From NCBI GenBank assembly GCA_041742255.1, contig JBGSIZ010000280.1:1-24637 (forward strand): a DNA stretch of 24,637 nucleotides, given 5' to 3'. Position 1 is the stretch's first letter. Each line of letters begins with the position of its first letter. The notes under the pieces are model-generated. The model worked only from the letters and a program-made list of their open reading frames with translations, did no database searches and was not told the origin of the DNA. This document shows positions 1-6,861 of this stretch, one piece after another. A program made the translations under genes and the position numbers. The DNA is from JBGSIZ01 sp041742255 (GTDB lineage Bacteria; Pseudomonadota; Alphaproteobacteria; Rhodobacterales; Rhodobacteraceae).

Positions 1-1
1 A

Positions 2-1138
2 GCCCGCGCGGACGAAGATGTGGCGGCGTTCCTGCCCATGCTGTCCCGCGTCGTGGACCTGCGCCGCGAAGAGGCCGCCTGTCTCGCCGGGCGGGGGGGT
101 GATCTGTATGACGCGCTGCACGACGATTACGAACCGGGCGGCACATCCGCCGATCTGGTTGCGATGTTTGGCGCGCTGCGCCCTCGTCTGGTCGCCCTGC
201 GCGAGGCCATTCTGGACCGACCGCCCGTGCCCGGATTGTGGGGCATTTATAACGAGGCGGGGCAACTGGCCCTGTCGCGCGAATTGGCGGTGGCGTTTGG
301 CTATGACCTGACCAAAGGGCGGATCGACAAGGCGGTGCATCCGTTTTCGTCCGGGTCTGGCATGGACGTGCGGATCACGACCCGCACCAATCTGACCGAT
401 CCGTTCAACTGTTTCTATTCCACCATCCACGAGGTCGGCCACGCCGCCTATGAACAGGCGATTGATCCGGCCTATCTGCTGACCCCGCTTGGGTCCGGCG
501 TGTCGATGGGCGTGCATGAGAGCCAAAGCCGGATTTACGAAAACCAGCTTGGCCGTAGCCGCGCGTTCACCGGGTGGCTGTATGGGCGGATGTGCGACAC
601 GTTCGGGGATTTCGGTATCGCGGACGAAGATGCGTTCTTTGCCGCCGTCAACCGGGTGGGCGACGGGTTTATCCGCACCGAAGCCGACGAGGTGCAGTAT
701 AACCTGCATGTCCTGTTGCGGTTCGATCTTGAACGCGCCCTGATCGCCGGCGACCTGCAGGTCAACGATCTGGAGGCAGCGTGGAATGACCGGTTCCTGG
801 CCGATTTTGGGTTCGCCGTGGACAAGCCCAGCAATGGCGTGTTGCAGGATGTGCATTGGTCCGAAGGATTGTTCGGGTATTTCCCGACCTACACCCTTGG
901 CAACGTCTATGCGGGCTGCCTGCACGAGGCGTTGCGGGCGGCGGTGCCGGGTCTGGACAATGATCTGGCGCGCGGCGACACGTCCCGCGCGACCGCGTGG
1001 CTGCGCGACAACCTGCAACGCCACGGCGGGTTGCAGACCCCCCGCGCGACCATCGAACAGGCCATCGGCTCCACCCCGACCGAGGCCCCCTTGCTGTCGT
1101 ATCTCGAGGATAAATTCGGCGCGATTTACGGGCTGTAG
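2..1138 (+). CDS. Carboxypeptidase Taq (M32 metallocarboxypeptidase), 3' part
   Basis: The reading frame is open from the left edge, so the N-terminus is missing. About 379 residues remain of a family usually near 490-500. The M32 zinc motif HEVGH is encoded at 428-442, and the downstream HESQSRIYEN block (from about 521) supplies the third, glutamate, ligand. Family members are cytoplasmic metal-dependent carboxypeptidases that remove C-terminal residues from peptides with broad specificity. The frame ends in a TAG codon. The convergent crotonase-like gene begins 12 bases later, with no terminator hairpin in between. A GTG at position 20 could be read as a start, but the frame is open upstream and the family needs roughly 110-120 more residues, so it is internal. 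Identification is secure; the peptide substrates are unknown. Confidence 0.93.
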   Translation, partial: ARADEDVAAFLPMLSRVVDLRREEAACLAGRGGDLYDALHDDYEPGGTSADLVAMFGALRPRLVALREAILDRPPVPGLWGIYNEAGQLALSRELAVAFGYDLTKGRIDKAVHPFSSGSGMDVRITTRTNLTDPFNCFYSTIHEVGHAAYEQAIDPAYLLTPLGSGVSMGVHESQSRIYENQLGRSRAFTGWLYGRMCDTFGDFGIADEDAFFAAVNRVGDGFIRTEADEVQYNLHVLLRFDLERALIAGDLQVNDLEAAWNDRFLADFGFAVDKPSNGVLQDVHWSEGLFGYFPTYTLGNVYAGCLHEALRAAVPGLDNDLARGDTSRATAWLRDNLQRHGGLQTPRATIEQAIGSTPTEAPLLSYLEDKFGAIYGL

Positions 1139-1150
1139 GGCACAGGCCGG

Positions 1151-1939
1151 TTAGGTCTGCGACCAATCCGGGGTTCGTTTTTCCAGAAACGCGGTGATCC
1201 CTTCGTCGGTGTCGCGGTCCAGCATGTTGTCCACCATCACCTGTCCGGCATGGGCATAGGCGGCGGCGGTGGTCATCTGCGCCTGTTCGTAGAACGCGCG
1301 CTTGCCCACGCGGACCGCACTGCCCAGCTTGGCCGCAACCGTGGTGGCAAGGTCCAGCGTGGTCTGCGCCAAATCATCCGGGGCCGCAGTCCGGTTGATC
1401 AGGCCCAGCGCCTGTGCGCGGTCGGTGTCGATGAACTGTCCGGTGGTCAGCATTTCAAACGCGGCATTGCGCGGGATCACGCGGGTGAGCGCGACCATGG
1501 GCGTGGAACAGAACAACCCGATATTGACCCCGTTCACGCCAAACCGGGTGCCGGTGGCCGCGACCGCCATGTCACAGGTCGCGACCAACTGGCACCCCGC
1601 CGCCGTGGCAATGCCATGCACCTGCGCGATCACAGGTTGTGGCAAGGATTGAATGGTCAGCATCAGCCGGGCACAGCGGTCGAACAAGTCCTTGAAATAC
1701 GCGGCCCCGCCATCTGGGGCCTGCCGCCCGGCCTGCATTTCCTTCAGATCGTGACCCGCACAAAACGCCTTGCCTGTGCCCGACAGGATCACGACCCGCA
1801 CATCCGGATCGGTGGCCAGCGCATCAAACGCCGATTGCAACGCGGCCAGCATCCCGTCTGACAAGGCATTCAACCGGTCGGGCATAGTCATGGTGATATG
1901 CTCCACGGCCCCCGTCCGGTGTTGGTCAATCCAGTACAT
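1151..1939 (-). CDS. Enoyl-CoA hydratase/isomerase-fold protein, ECHDC3-like
   Basis: 262 residues, a full-length crotonase-superfamily protein. The start is well supported by AGGAGG about nine bases upstream of the ATG at 1939. The oxyanion-hole segments are present (CAGHDLKEM near residue 60, ATAAGC near 111-116). However, the two positions that carry the catalytic glutamates of rat crotonase (Glu144, Glu164) appear here as Gln117 (AGCQL) and Gly137 (VNGVNIG). The stretch NIGLFCSTPMVAL and the C-terminal block MVDNML...EGITAFLEKR match my memory of the ECHDC3 branch rather than true hydratases. It probably binds an acyl-CoA, but hydration activity is doubtful. It is divergent from the thioesterase at 2000 with 60 bases between the starts, so the pair may share a promoter region and a role in acyl-CoA handling; that link is inferred. 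Confidence 0.9.
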   Translation of the reverse strand: MYWIDQHRTGAVEHITMTMPDRLNALSDGMLAALQSAFDALATDPDVRVVILSGTGKAFCAGHDLKEMQAGRQAPDGGAAYFKDLFDRCARLMLTIQSLPQPVIAQVHGIATAAGCQLVATCDMAVAATGTRFGVNGVNIGLFCSTPMVALTRVIPRNAAFEMLTTGQFIDTDRAQALGLINRTAAPDDLAQTTLDLATTVAAKLGSAVRVGKRAFYEQAQMTTAAAYAHAGQVMVDNMLDRDTDEGITAFLEKRTPDWSQT

Positions 1940-1999
1940 GCTCTTGTCCCTCCTGCGGTTTCAGGCCAAGTCTAGGCGCGCAACAGCGGAGTGGAAAGT

Positions 2000-2422
2000 A
2001 TGGACGTGGTGATGGACAAGGCAGCGTTGACGCAGTTCCTGCGCGAGGTGTTCACGCAGGTCGCAGATATGTTCGCGGTCGAGGACATCACGCCCGAAGG
2101 TGTCCGCGTGCGCCTGCTCGCGTCCGAACAACACCTGCGCCCCGGTGGCACGGTATCCGGCCCCGCCATGTTCGGCCTTGCGGATGTGGGCATGTATCTG
2201 GCGATACTCAGCCGGATCGGACCCAAGGCGTTGGCCGTCACCACCAATTGCAGCATTGATTTCATGCGCAAACCCGCCGCTGGCGTCGATTTGATCTGCG
2301 ACACACGGATTCTGAAATTGGGCCGCGTGTTGGCCGTGGGCGATGTGTTGATCTATAGCGAAGGCGAGGCCGCCCCGGTGGCCCGTGCCAGCCTGACATA
2401 TTCCATCCCGCCCAAAACATAA
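2000..2422 (+). CDS. PaaI-family hotdog thioesterase
   Basis: About 140 residues with the hotdog-fold layout of PaaI-type acyl-CoA thioesterases. A central helix region (GGTVSGPAMFGLADVGMYLA) is followed by strands containing a TTNCSIDFMRKP block, the usual 'N-x-x-x-x-F' substrate-cleft segment. Enzymes of this group hydrolyse acyl-CoA or aryl-CoA thioesters in the cytoplasm. I chose the ATG at 2000 because GGAG lies eight bases before it. A GTG at 1991 and an ATG at 2012 are possible alternatives in the same frame. The stop codon overlaps the A-tract of the terminator that serves the convergent DUF1127 gene. Pairing with the divergent ECHDC3-like gene suggests acyl-CoA metabolism, but the substrate cannot be read from sequence. 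Confidence 0.85.
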   Translation: MDVVMDKAALTQFLREVFTQVADMFAVEDITPEGVRVRLLASEQHLRPGGTVSGPAMFGLADVGMYLAILSRIGPKALAVTTNCSIDFMRKPAAGVDLICDTRILKLGRVLAVGDVLIYSEGEAAPVARASLTYSIPPKT

Positions 2423-2446
2423 AAAAGGCGGGGCCGCAGCCCCGCC
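2421..2446 (-). terminator. Intrinsic terminator of the DUF1127 gene
   Basis: A perfect 8-bp stem (GGCGGGGC at 2427-2434 with GCCCCGCC at 2439-2446, loop CGCA) is followed on the minus strand by six T residues (the A-run at 2421-2426). This is a textbook rho-independent terminator for transcription coming from the DUF1127 gene. The plus-strand side lacks a clean T-run, so termination of the thioesterase transcript is less certain. Confidence 0.85.
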
Positions 2447-2469
2447 AGTCTTCAGGAAGTCCGGGGAAA

Positions 2470-2676
2470 TCAGGCCTTCCAGAATGGTTTGCGTGCCTCG
2501 GTGGCTGCCGCGGCCCGGTTCAGGCCGATATCATTCAGGTCGGACGCGTCCAGCCGCGCCAGCGCCTTGCGGGTGCAATGGCGGGTGAACCACACTTGGC
2601 CAAGCGCGCCCATGTCCCGCAGCGACAGAACCGGGCGCAAGATCATTGTAACGGGGCGGGCGAGGGGGCGTGACAT
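2470..2676 (-). CDS. DUF1127 (YjiS-like) small protein
   Basis: 68 residues, basic, ending in the DUF1127 signature: a helix with RKALARLDASDLNDIGLNR followed by A/E-rich residues and FWKA. DUF1127 proteins are small arginine-rich proteins of alpha- and gammaproteobacteria. Some members have been linked to phosphate or carbon storage and RNA-related regulation, but this one's role is unknown. I place the start at the ATG whose complement is 2674-2676, because upstream residues look like untranslated promoter sequence. The gene diverges from a MocR regulator. Its start codon directly abuts an inverted repeat (2677-2690), and no Shine-Dalgarno sequence is visible, so translation may be leaderless or start elsewhere. 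A strong terminator follows. The MocR protein is the obvious candidate regulator (inference). Confidence 0.85.
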   Translation of the reverse strand: MSRPLARPVTMILRPVLSLRDMGALGQVWFTRHCTRKALARLDASDLNDIGLNRAAAATEARKPFWKA

Positions 2677-2769
2677 TTGTATTGATACAATCTGTAAATT
2701 CGGTGTAGTTGATTGATACAATCTGCCAGTCGCAAACGTCCAGAAAAGCATTGTCATGGATACAATTTG
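2677..2769. promoter_or_regulatory. Three-copy GATACAA operator array between DUF1127 and MocR genes
   Basis: The 14-mer ATTGATACAATCTG occurs exactly at 2681-2694 and 2712-2725, 31 bases apart (about three helical turns). A third copy, matching 12 of 14 bases, lies at 2756-2769 and includes the MocR start codon. The first copy also forms a perfect inverted repeat, TTGTAT-TG-ATACAA (2677-2690), next to the DUF1127 start codon. Direct-repeat operators bound by a dimer are common for MocR regulators, so this is probably the autoregulatory binding region. TACAAT inside the repeats also resembles a -10 element. The repeats are seen directly; binding is inferred. Confidence 0.65.
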
Positions 2770-4138
2770 GTCCCCAAACCTGCAAACGCACCCCGGCCCG
2801 ATTTACAAGGCACTGGAGGCTGCGATCCGGGCAGGTGTCGCCGACGGTGATCTGGCCGTTGGCACCCGGTTGCCCCCGGTGCGCGATCTGGCGTGGCAGC
2901 TCAAGGTGACGCCGGGCACCGTCGCGCGCGCCTACAAGGCCTTGGTGGACGGGGGTATTTTGTCATCCGCCGTGGGGCGCGGGACGTTCGTGGCGGGCGA
3001 GGCGCGGGCCCGCGCGACCCCGTTTCTGGCGGAACCCTTGCCCGACGGCGTGGTGAACTTGCGGTCGTCATTGGTGCCCGATGTGGGGCAATCGGCGATG
3101 TTTCACGCCGCCTTTGGCCAGATCGCACAGGACGCGACCGCGGATTATCTGGGCTATCCCAAACTGATCGACGACATTGTCTTGCGCCGCTGCATGGCGG
3201 ACTGGGCCGGGCCAGAATGTCACGGGCCAATGGCGGTTGAGGATGTGATCCTGTGTTTTGGGGCGATACAGGCGATGTCGCTGACGCTTATGGCGCTGTT
3301 GCGCGGGCCTGCGCCGGTGATTTTGACCGAGGAACTGGCGTTTCCGGCATTTCGCCACGCGGCGGGCCTGTTGCGGGCAACGATCCGGGGCGTGCCACAA
3401 GACGCGGACGGCATTGTGCCCGACGCGCTCGACCGGATTGCGCGGGACACGGGCGCGCAGGTTTTATGCACCAGTGCCGAGGTCCACAACCCCACCACCT
3501 GCCGCACGTCGCCCGACCGACGCGAGGCGATTGCCCGCGTGGCCCGGCACCGGGGCCTGCAGATCATCGACGATGACACCTATGGCATGGGCGAAGGGGC
3601 TGCGGGCTATCGCCGGATTGCGCCGGACCGGTCATGGGTTCTGGTGTCGGTGGCCAAAAGCCTCAGCCCGGATTTGCGGCTGGGCGCGGTGATTGCGCCG
3701 CCGGGGCAGGGGGCAGTGGTGCGTGGCGTGGCGCAACAACAGTTTCAAGGGCTGTCGCGGCCGTTGTTGGACCTTGCTACACATGTGTTTTCATCCGGGC
3801 AGGCTGTGCAGATCCGCGACGCGGTGCGCGGCGTGATCGACCGCCGGGTCGCCATTGCGCGGGATATTCTCGCCCCCTTTGGCCCGCAAATCCGGGACGG
3901 TGTGCCGTTCTTGTGGTTGCACATGCCGCGCGGATGGCGGTCGTCGGCGTTTTTGCGGGCAGGCGACGGGGCGGGCATCCGGTTCAAGGCGGCGGATGAA
4001 TTCTGTCTGGTGGATGGATGGGCCCCAAATGCGGTGCGTCTGGCGCTGGTTTCTGAGCCGTCCGAGGCAAAGTATACCGCCGCCCTGCACAAGCTGGCGG
4101 GGCTTTTGGCGGCCCCGATGCAGGCGATGGAGGTGTAA
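2756..4138 (+). CDS. MocR-type GntR regulator with aminotransferase-like domain
   Basis: 460 residues in two parts. A GntR winged-helix DNA-binding domain lies at about residues 13-80 (LPPVRDLAWQLKVTPGTVARAYKAL region). A fold-type I aminotransferase-like domain runs from about 110 to the end. PLP-site residues are retained: HNPT (Asn245), DDDTYG (Asp272/273), the Schiff-base lysine candidate Lys301 in SVAKSLSP, and LRLG (Arg308). Proteins of this class sense PLP, an amino acid or an amine adduct and act as activators or repressors, often of the divergent gene; the effector here is unknown. The start MDTIW fits my memory of relatives, although no strong ribosome-binding site precedes it. A GATACAA repeat covers the start codon, suggesting autoregulation. 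A small hairpin with a T-run follows the stop. Confidence 0.9.
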   Translation: MDTIWSPNLQTHPGPIYKALEAAIRAGVADGDLAVGTRLPPVRDLAWQLKVTPGTVARAYKALVDGGILSSAVGRGTFVAGEARARATPFLAEPLPDGVVNLRSSLVPDVGQSAMFHAAFGQIAQDATADYLGYPKLIDDIVLRRCMADWAGPECHGPMAVEDVILCFGAIQAMSLTLMALLRGPAPVILTEELAFPAFRHAAGLLRATIRGVPQDADGIVPDALDRIARDTGAQVLCTSAEVHNPTTCRTSPDRREAIARVARHRGLQIIDDDTYGMGEGAAGYRRIAPDRSWVLVSVAKSLSPDLRLGAVIAPPGQGAVVRGVAQQQFQGLSRPLLDLATHVFSSGQAVQIRDAVRGVIDRRVAIARDILAPFGPQIRDGVPFLWLHMPRGWRSSAFLRAGDGAGIRFKAADEFCLVDGWAPNAVRLALVSEPSEAKYTAALHKLAGLLAAPMQAMEV

Positions 4139-4146
4139 ATACTTGG

Positions 4147-4168
4147 GGTATTCAGATACCTATTTTTT
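4147..4168 (+). terminator. Weak intrinsic terminator after the MocR gene
   Basis: A 5-bp stem (GGTAT at 4147-4151 with ATACC at 4156-4160, loop TCAG) is followed by TATTTTTT (4161-4168). The T-run is good but the stem is short. The left arm can also pair with AATAC at 4138-4142, so the two hairpins are mutually exclusive. Confidence 0.5.
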
Positions 4169-4208
4169 AAGCCTTTGAATCTGAACAATTTTATAAGAAA
4201 CTGCGCAC

Positions 4209-4236
4209 TTGACCCTGCAATCTGCGGGGATATACA
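4209..4236 (+). promoter_or_regulatory. Candidate sigma-70 promoter of rplM-rpsI
   Basis: TTGACC (4209-4214) and TATACA (4231-4236) are separated by 16 bases. They match the housekeeping -35 at five of six positions and the -10 at four of six. Initiation near 4243 would give a leader of about 45 bases before the rplM start. No other good pair was found in the gap after the MocR gene. Confidence 0.4.
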
Positions 4237-4250
4237 TCGCCCATCCTGAT

Positions 4251-4267
4251 GCAGGGGTTTTCCCTGC
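4251..4267 (+). promoter_or_regulatory. Leader hairpin upstream of rplM
   Basis: GCAGGG (4251-4256) can pair perfectly with CCCTGC (4262-4267) around a GTTTT loop, 20 bases before the rplM start codon. There is no T-run, so it is not a terminator. In E. coli the rplM-rpsI mRNA is autoregulated through its leader by L13. Whether this hairpin plays the same part here is an inference. Confidence 0.4.
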
Positions 4268-4287
4268 GGACCAAACACTGGTGACCC

Positions 4288-4746
4288 ATGAAAACCTTTA
4301 CTGCTACTCCGGCAGATATCGAGAAGAAATGGATCCTGATTGATGCCGAAGGCATCGTTCTGGGTCGTCTCGCCTCGATCATCGCCATGCGCCTGCGCGG
4401 CAAGCACAAGCCGACCTTTACGCCCCATATGGACATGGGTGACAATGTCATCGTGATCAACGCCGAGAAGGTGCAGATCACGGGCAACAAGCGTGAAGAA
4501 AAGAATTACTGGCACACTGGCCACCCGGGCGGGATCAAATTCCGCACGACCGGTCAGTTGCTGGACGGTGCCCACCCAGAGCGCGTCGTGATGCAAGCCG
4601 TCAAGCGGATGATCCCCGGCACGAAACTGGGCCGTCAGCAAATGACTCACCTGCGCGTTTTCGCCGGGATCGAGCATGGCATGGACGCCCAGAAGCCCGA
4701 AGTTCTCGACGTTGCGTCGATGAACAAGAAAAACACGAGGGTCTGA
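4288..4746 (+). CDS. rplM: 50S ribosomal protein L13
   Basis: 152 residues, slightly longer than the 142 of E. coli L13. Family blocks are clear: an N-terminal W-x-x-IDAEGIVLGRLAS segment, GKHKPTFTPHMDMGD, HTGHPGG and the C-terminal PGTKLGRQQMTHLRVFAG. L13 is an early-assembly protein of the large subunit that binds 23S rRNA. The ATG at 4288 matches the family start; its ribosome-binding site is weak (GGTGA). It forms the conserved two-gene operon with rpsI, whose start lies two bases after this stop. In E. coli this operon is controlled by L13 binding its own leader. Confidence 0.98.
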   Translation: MKTFTATPADIEKKWILIDAEGIVLGRLASIIAMRLRGKHKPTFTPHMDMGDNVIVINAEKVQITGNKREEKNYWHTGHPGGIKFRTTGQLLDGAHPERVVMQAVKRMIPGTKLGRQQMTHLRVFAGIEHGMDAQKPEVLDVASMNKKNTRV

Positions 4747-4748
4747 CA

Positions 4749-5231
4749 ATGGCTGATCAAATCAATTCGCTCGAAGAACTCGGCGCTGTTGCCGCGACCA
4801 CCGTGGTCGAGATCGCAGCCCCCCGGGTTGCGGTGCGTGACAGCCTTGGGCGGTCGTATGCGACGGGCAAGCGCAAGAATGCTGTGGCCCGTGTGTGGAT
4901 CAAGCCCGGATCGGGCAAGGTCGTGGTCAATGGCAAGGAAATGGCGGTGTATTTCGCCCGTCCCGTGTTGCAGATGATCCTGCGGCAGCCGTTTTCGGTG
5001 GCTGGTGTTACCGGTCAGTTTGACGTGATGGCAACCGTGGTCGGCGGTGGCCTGTCTGGGCAGGCTGGCGCGGTAAAGCACGGCATTTCCAAGGCGTTGC
5101 AGCTGTATGATCCGTTCTTGCGCGGTGCGCTCAAGGCGGCTGGGTTCCTGACCCGTGACAGCCGCGTCGTGGAACGCAAGAAATACGGCAAGGCCAAGGC
5201 CCGCAAGAGCTTCCAGTTCTCCAAGCGTTAA
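4749..5231 (+). CDS. rpsI: 30S ribosomal protein S9
   Basis: 160 residues. The universal S9 core begins near residue 36 (SYATGKRKNAVARVWIKPGSG) and ends with the basic KKYGKAKARKSFQFSKR tail. That tail reaches the P-site tRNA in solved ribosomes. About 30 extra residues precede the core compared with the 130-residue E. coli protein. This acidic/alanine-rich leader (from MADQINSLEELG) is something I associate with Rhodobacteraceae. The start sits two bases after the rplM stop, so translation is probably coupled. A strong hairpin terminator follows 19 bases after the stop. Confidence 0.98.
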   Translation: MADQINSLEELGAVAATTVVEIAAPRVAVRDSLGRSYATGKRKNAVARVWIKPGSGKVVVNGKEMAVYFARPVLQMILRQPFSVAGVTGQFDVMATVVGGGLSGQAGAVKHGISKALQLYDPFLRGALKAAGFLTRDSRVVERKKYGKAKARKSFQFSKR

Positions 5232-5250
5232 GGCTGGGCTGGACGGACCG

Positions 5251-5280
5251 AAAAGGGCGGCCCTTGTGGCCGCCCTTTTT
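5251..5280 (+). terminator. Strong intrinsic terminator of rplM-rpsI
   Basis: A perfect 12-bp stem (AAAAGGGCGGCC at 5251-5262 with GGCCGCCCTTTT at 5268-5279) surrounds a CTTGT loop and ends in five T residues. Because the stem begins with AAAA, it also gives a T4 run on the minus strand. It may therefore act in both directions and stop read-through from the convergent TetR gene. Confidence 0.92.
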
Positions 5281-5337
5281 GTCTTTCGAAACATATCGGT
5301 TTTGCGTCGGTATCGCGGCGGTGTCATTTTCGCGCCC

Positions 5338-5955
5338 TCAGGCGTCCGGTTTGATCAACCCAAGCCCGCGCAGATAGACCCCGATCCCGGATTCCAGCAG
5401 ATCCTCGGGAGAAAACGGGCTTTTGGTGCCGGGGTTGCCGCGTGCGAACAATTCCACCACGCCGTGCGACATGGCCCAGATATGGGCGGAAAACATCTTG
5501 GGCGGGGGACGCCGTTCGGGCGGGATTTGCAGCGACAATTCGGTTGCCGCGGTTTCCAGCACGCCCATGGCGCGGGTGGCCGCCGAGAACAGTTCCGGCG
5601 TCCGCTGGCTCGAGATGCCGCTTTCGAACATCGCCACATAATGCCCCGGAAACCGCCGGGCAAAGGCGAGATAGGCGCGCCCCGTCGCCTCGAACGCGGC
5701 GAGCGGGGACGGCTGCCCCTTGGCATAGGCGTGGTCCATCAGATCGGCAAAGATGTCATATCCCTGACGCGCGGCTTCGGCGATCAGGTCTTCGCGGCCT
5801 TCAAAATGGCGGTAGACGGCGGCGGGGGTCACCCCGGCCTCGCGCGCGGCTTCGGACAAGGTGAACCCGGTCGGCCCCCGCACCTCGATCAGCTTGAGAC
5901 AGCCAGCCACCAACGCTTCGCGCAGGTTGCCATGGTGGTAGCCCTGTTTAACCAT
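5338..5955 (-). CDS. TetR/AcrR-family regulator with WHG-type ligand domain
   Basis: 205 residues. The N-terminal helix-turn-helix is typical (GFTLSEAAREAGVTPAAVYRHFEGREDL at about 30-57). The C-terminal segment with YLAFARRFPGHYVAMFE resembles the WHG subgroup of TetR C-domains. Such proteins are dimeric repressors released by small ligands; the ligand is unknown. The start codon overlaps the end of ppk2 by eight bases (ATGGTTAA), implying translation coupled to polyphosphate kinase. It may regulate its own operon, but no palindromic operator was found near the ppk2 start. The convergent rpsI terminator lies beyond its stop. Confidence 0.9.
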   Translation of the reverse strand: MVKQGYHHGNLREALVAGCLKLIEVRGPTGFTLSEAAREAGVTPAAVYRHFEGREDLIAEAARQGYDIFADLMDHAYAKGQPSPLAAFEATGRAYLAFARRFPGHYVAMFESGISSQRTPELFSAATRAMGVLETAATELSLQIPPERRPPPKMFSAHIWAMSHGVVELFARGNPGTKSPFSPEDLLESGIGVYLRGLGLIKPDA

Positions 5956-6817
5956 TCCAGATGTTCACACCCCCGGCAATCACCGGATCAACGGTGCCCA
6001 GCAGGGCATCGTCGCGGTAGTCATAAGGGATCTGGCACAAAACGGACCGGATTGTATTGACCCGCGCGCGCCGTTTGTCATCGGACCGCACCATGGTCCA
6101 CGGCGTTGTCGGGCTGTCGGTCCGGGTGAGCGTTTCGCGGATCGCGGCGGTATAGGCGTCCCAGCGTGACAACCCTTCGACGTCGATCCAGCTCAGCTTC
6201 CAATGTTTGAGCGGGTCTTTTTCGCGGTCCAGAAACCGCTTGAGCTGCGCCGCGCGCCCGACATTCAACCAGATCTTGAACAGGCGGATGCCGTCATCCA
6301 CCAGCATTTTTTCAAACGGCAAGACTTGGGTGAACCAGTGGTCGCGCTGCTGGGCCGTGCAGAATTCGAACACCGGTTCGACCACCCCCCGGTTATACCA
6401 ACTGCGGTCGAAAAACACGATTTCACCAGCCGTGGGCAGGTGTGCCACATAGCGTTGGAAATACCATTGCCCGGCTTCGGCCTCGGTCGGTTTGGGAAGC
6501 GCCACGATCCGCGCACCGCGCGGGTTCAGGTTTTCCCGGAACACGCCGATGGTGCCCCCTTTGCCCGCTGCATCCCGCCCCTCGAACACGATCGCGACCC
6601 GGTCACCCGACGCCTTGACCCAGGCCTGAAGTTTCACGATTTCCTGTTGCAGCCCTTCCATCGTGTCCTCGTAATCGTCTTTGTCCCATTCCTTGTCATA
6701 GGGATAGGACGCATCGAGGATGTCTTTTTTTCCGGCGGTTTCGATGGCCGCCCGGATATCGGCGGGCGCGCTTTCGTTGAAATAGCGGCTGATGCCGCCG
6801 TCGAGTGGCAATGTCAT
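5948..6817 (-). CDS. ppk2: Polyphosphate kinase 2
   Basis: 289 residues, the one-domain PPK2 form. The Walker A motif GRDAAGKGG (residues 80-88), the Walker B/lid block FFDRSWYNR (135-143) and the characteristic WKLSWIDVEGLSRWD and TPWTMVRSDDKRRAR segments are all present. PPK2 enzymes transfer phosphate between polyphosphate and nucleotides, usually making GTP or ATP from the diphosphate; the exact nucleotide preference cannot be read here. The start at 6817 has AGGGAGA upstream. A longer upstream extension of the frame is arginine-rich out-of-frame sequence of the preceding hydrolase. The gene follows the hydrolase by 44 bases and overlaps the TetR start, so hydrolase-ppk2-tetR may be one transcript. 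Confidence 0.95.
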   Translation of the reverse strand: MTLPLDGGISRYFNESAPADIRAAIETAGKKDILDASYPYDKEWDKDDYEDTMEGLQQEIVKLQAWVKASGDRVAIVFEGRDAAGKGGTIGVFRENLNPRGARIVALPKPTEAEAGQWYFQRYVAHLPTAGEIVFFDRSWYNRGVVEPVFEFCTAQQRDHWFTQVLPFEKMLVDDGIRLFKIWLNVGRAAQLKRFLDREKDPLKHWKLSWIDVEGLSRWDAYTAAIRETLTRTDSPTTPWTMVRSDDKRRARVNTIRSVLCQIPYDYRDDALLGTVDPVIAGGVNIWNG

Positions 6818-6861
6818 CGGTGTCTCCCTGATCTCGCCCTCTTTATGGGGGGCGGGGGCCG

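Noticed and set aside
3745..4749. 334-codon minus-strand frame spanning the MocR end and rplM
   Set aside because: It crosses two certain genes, a promoter and a terminator, and its product has no family features.
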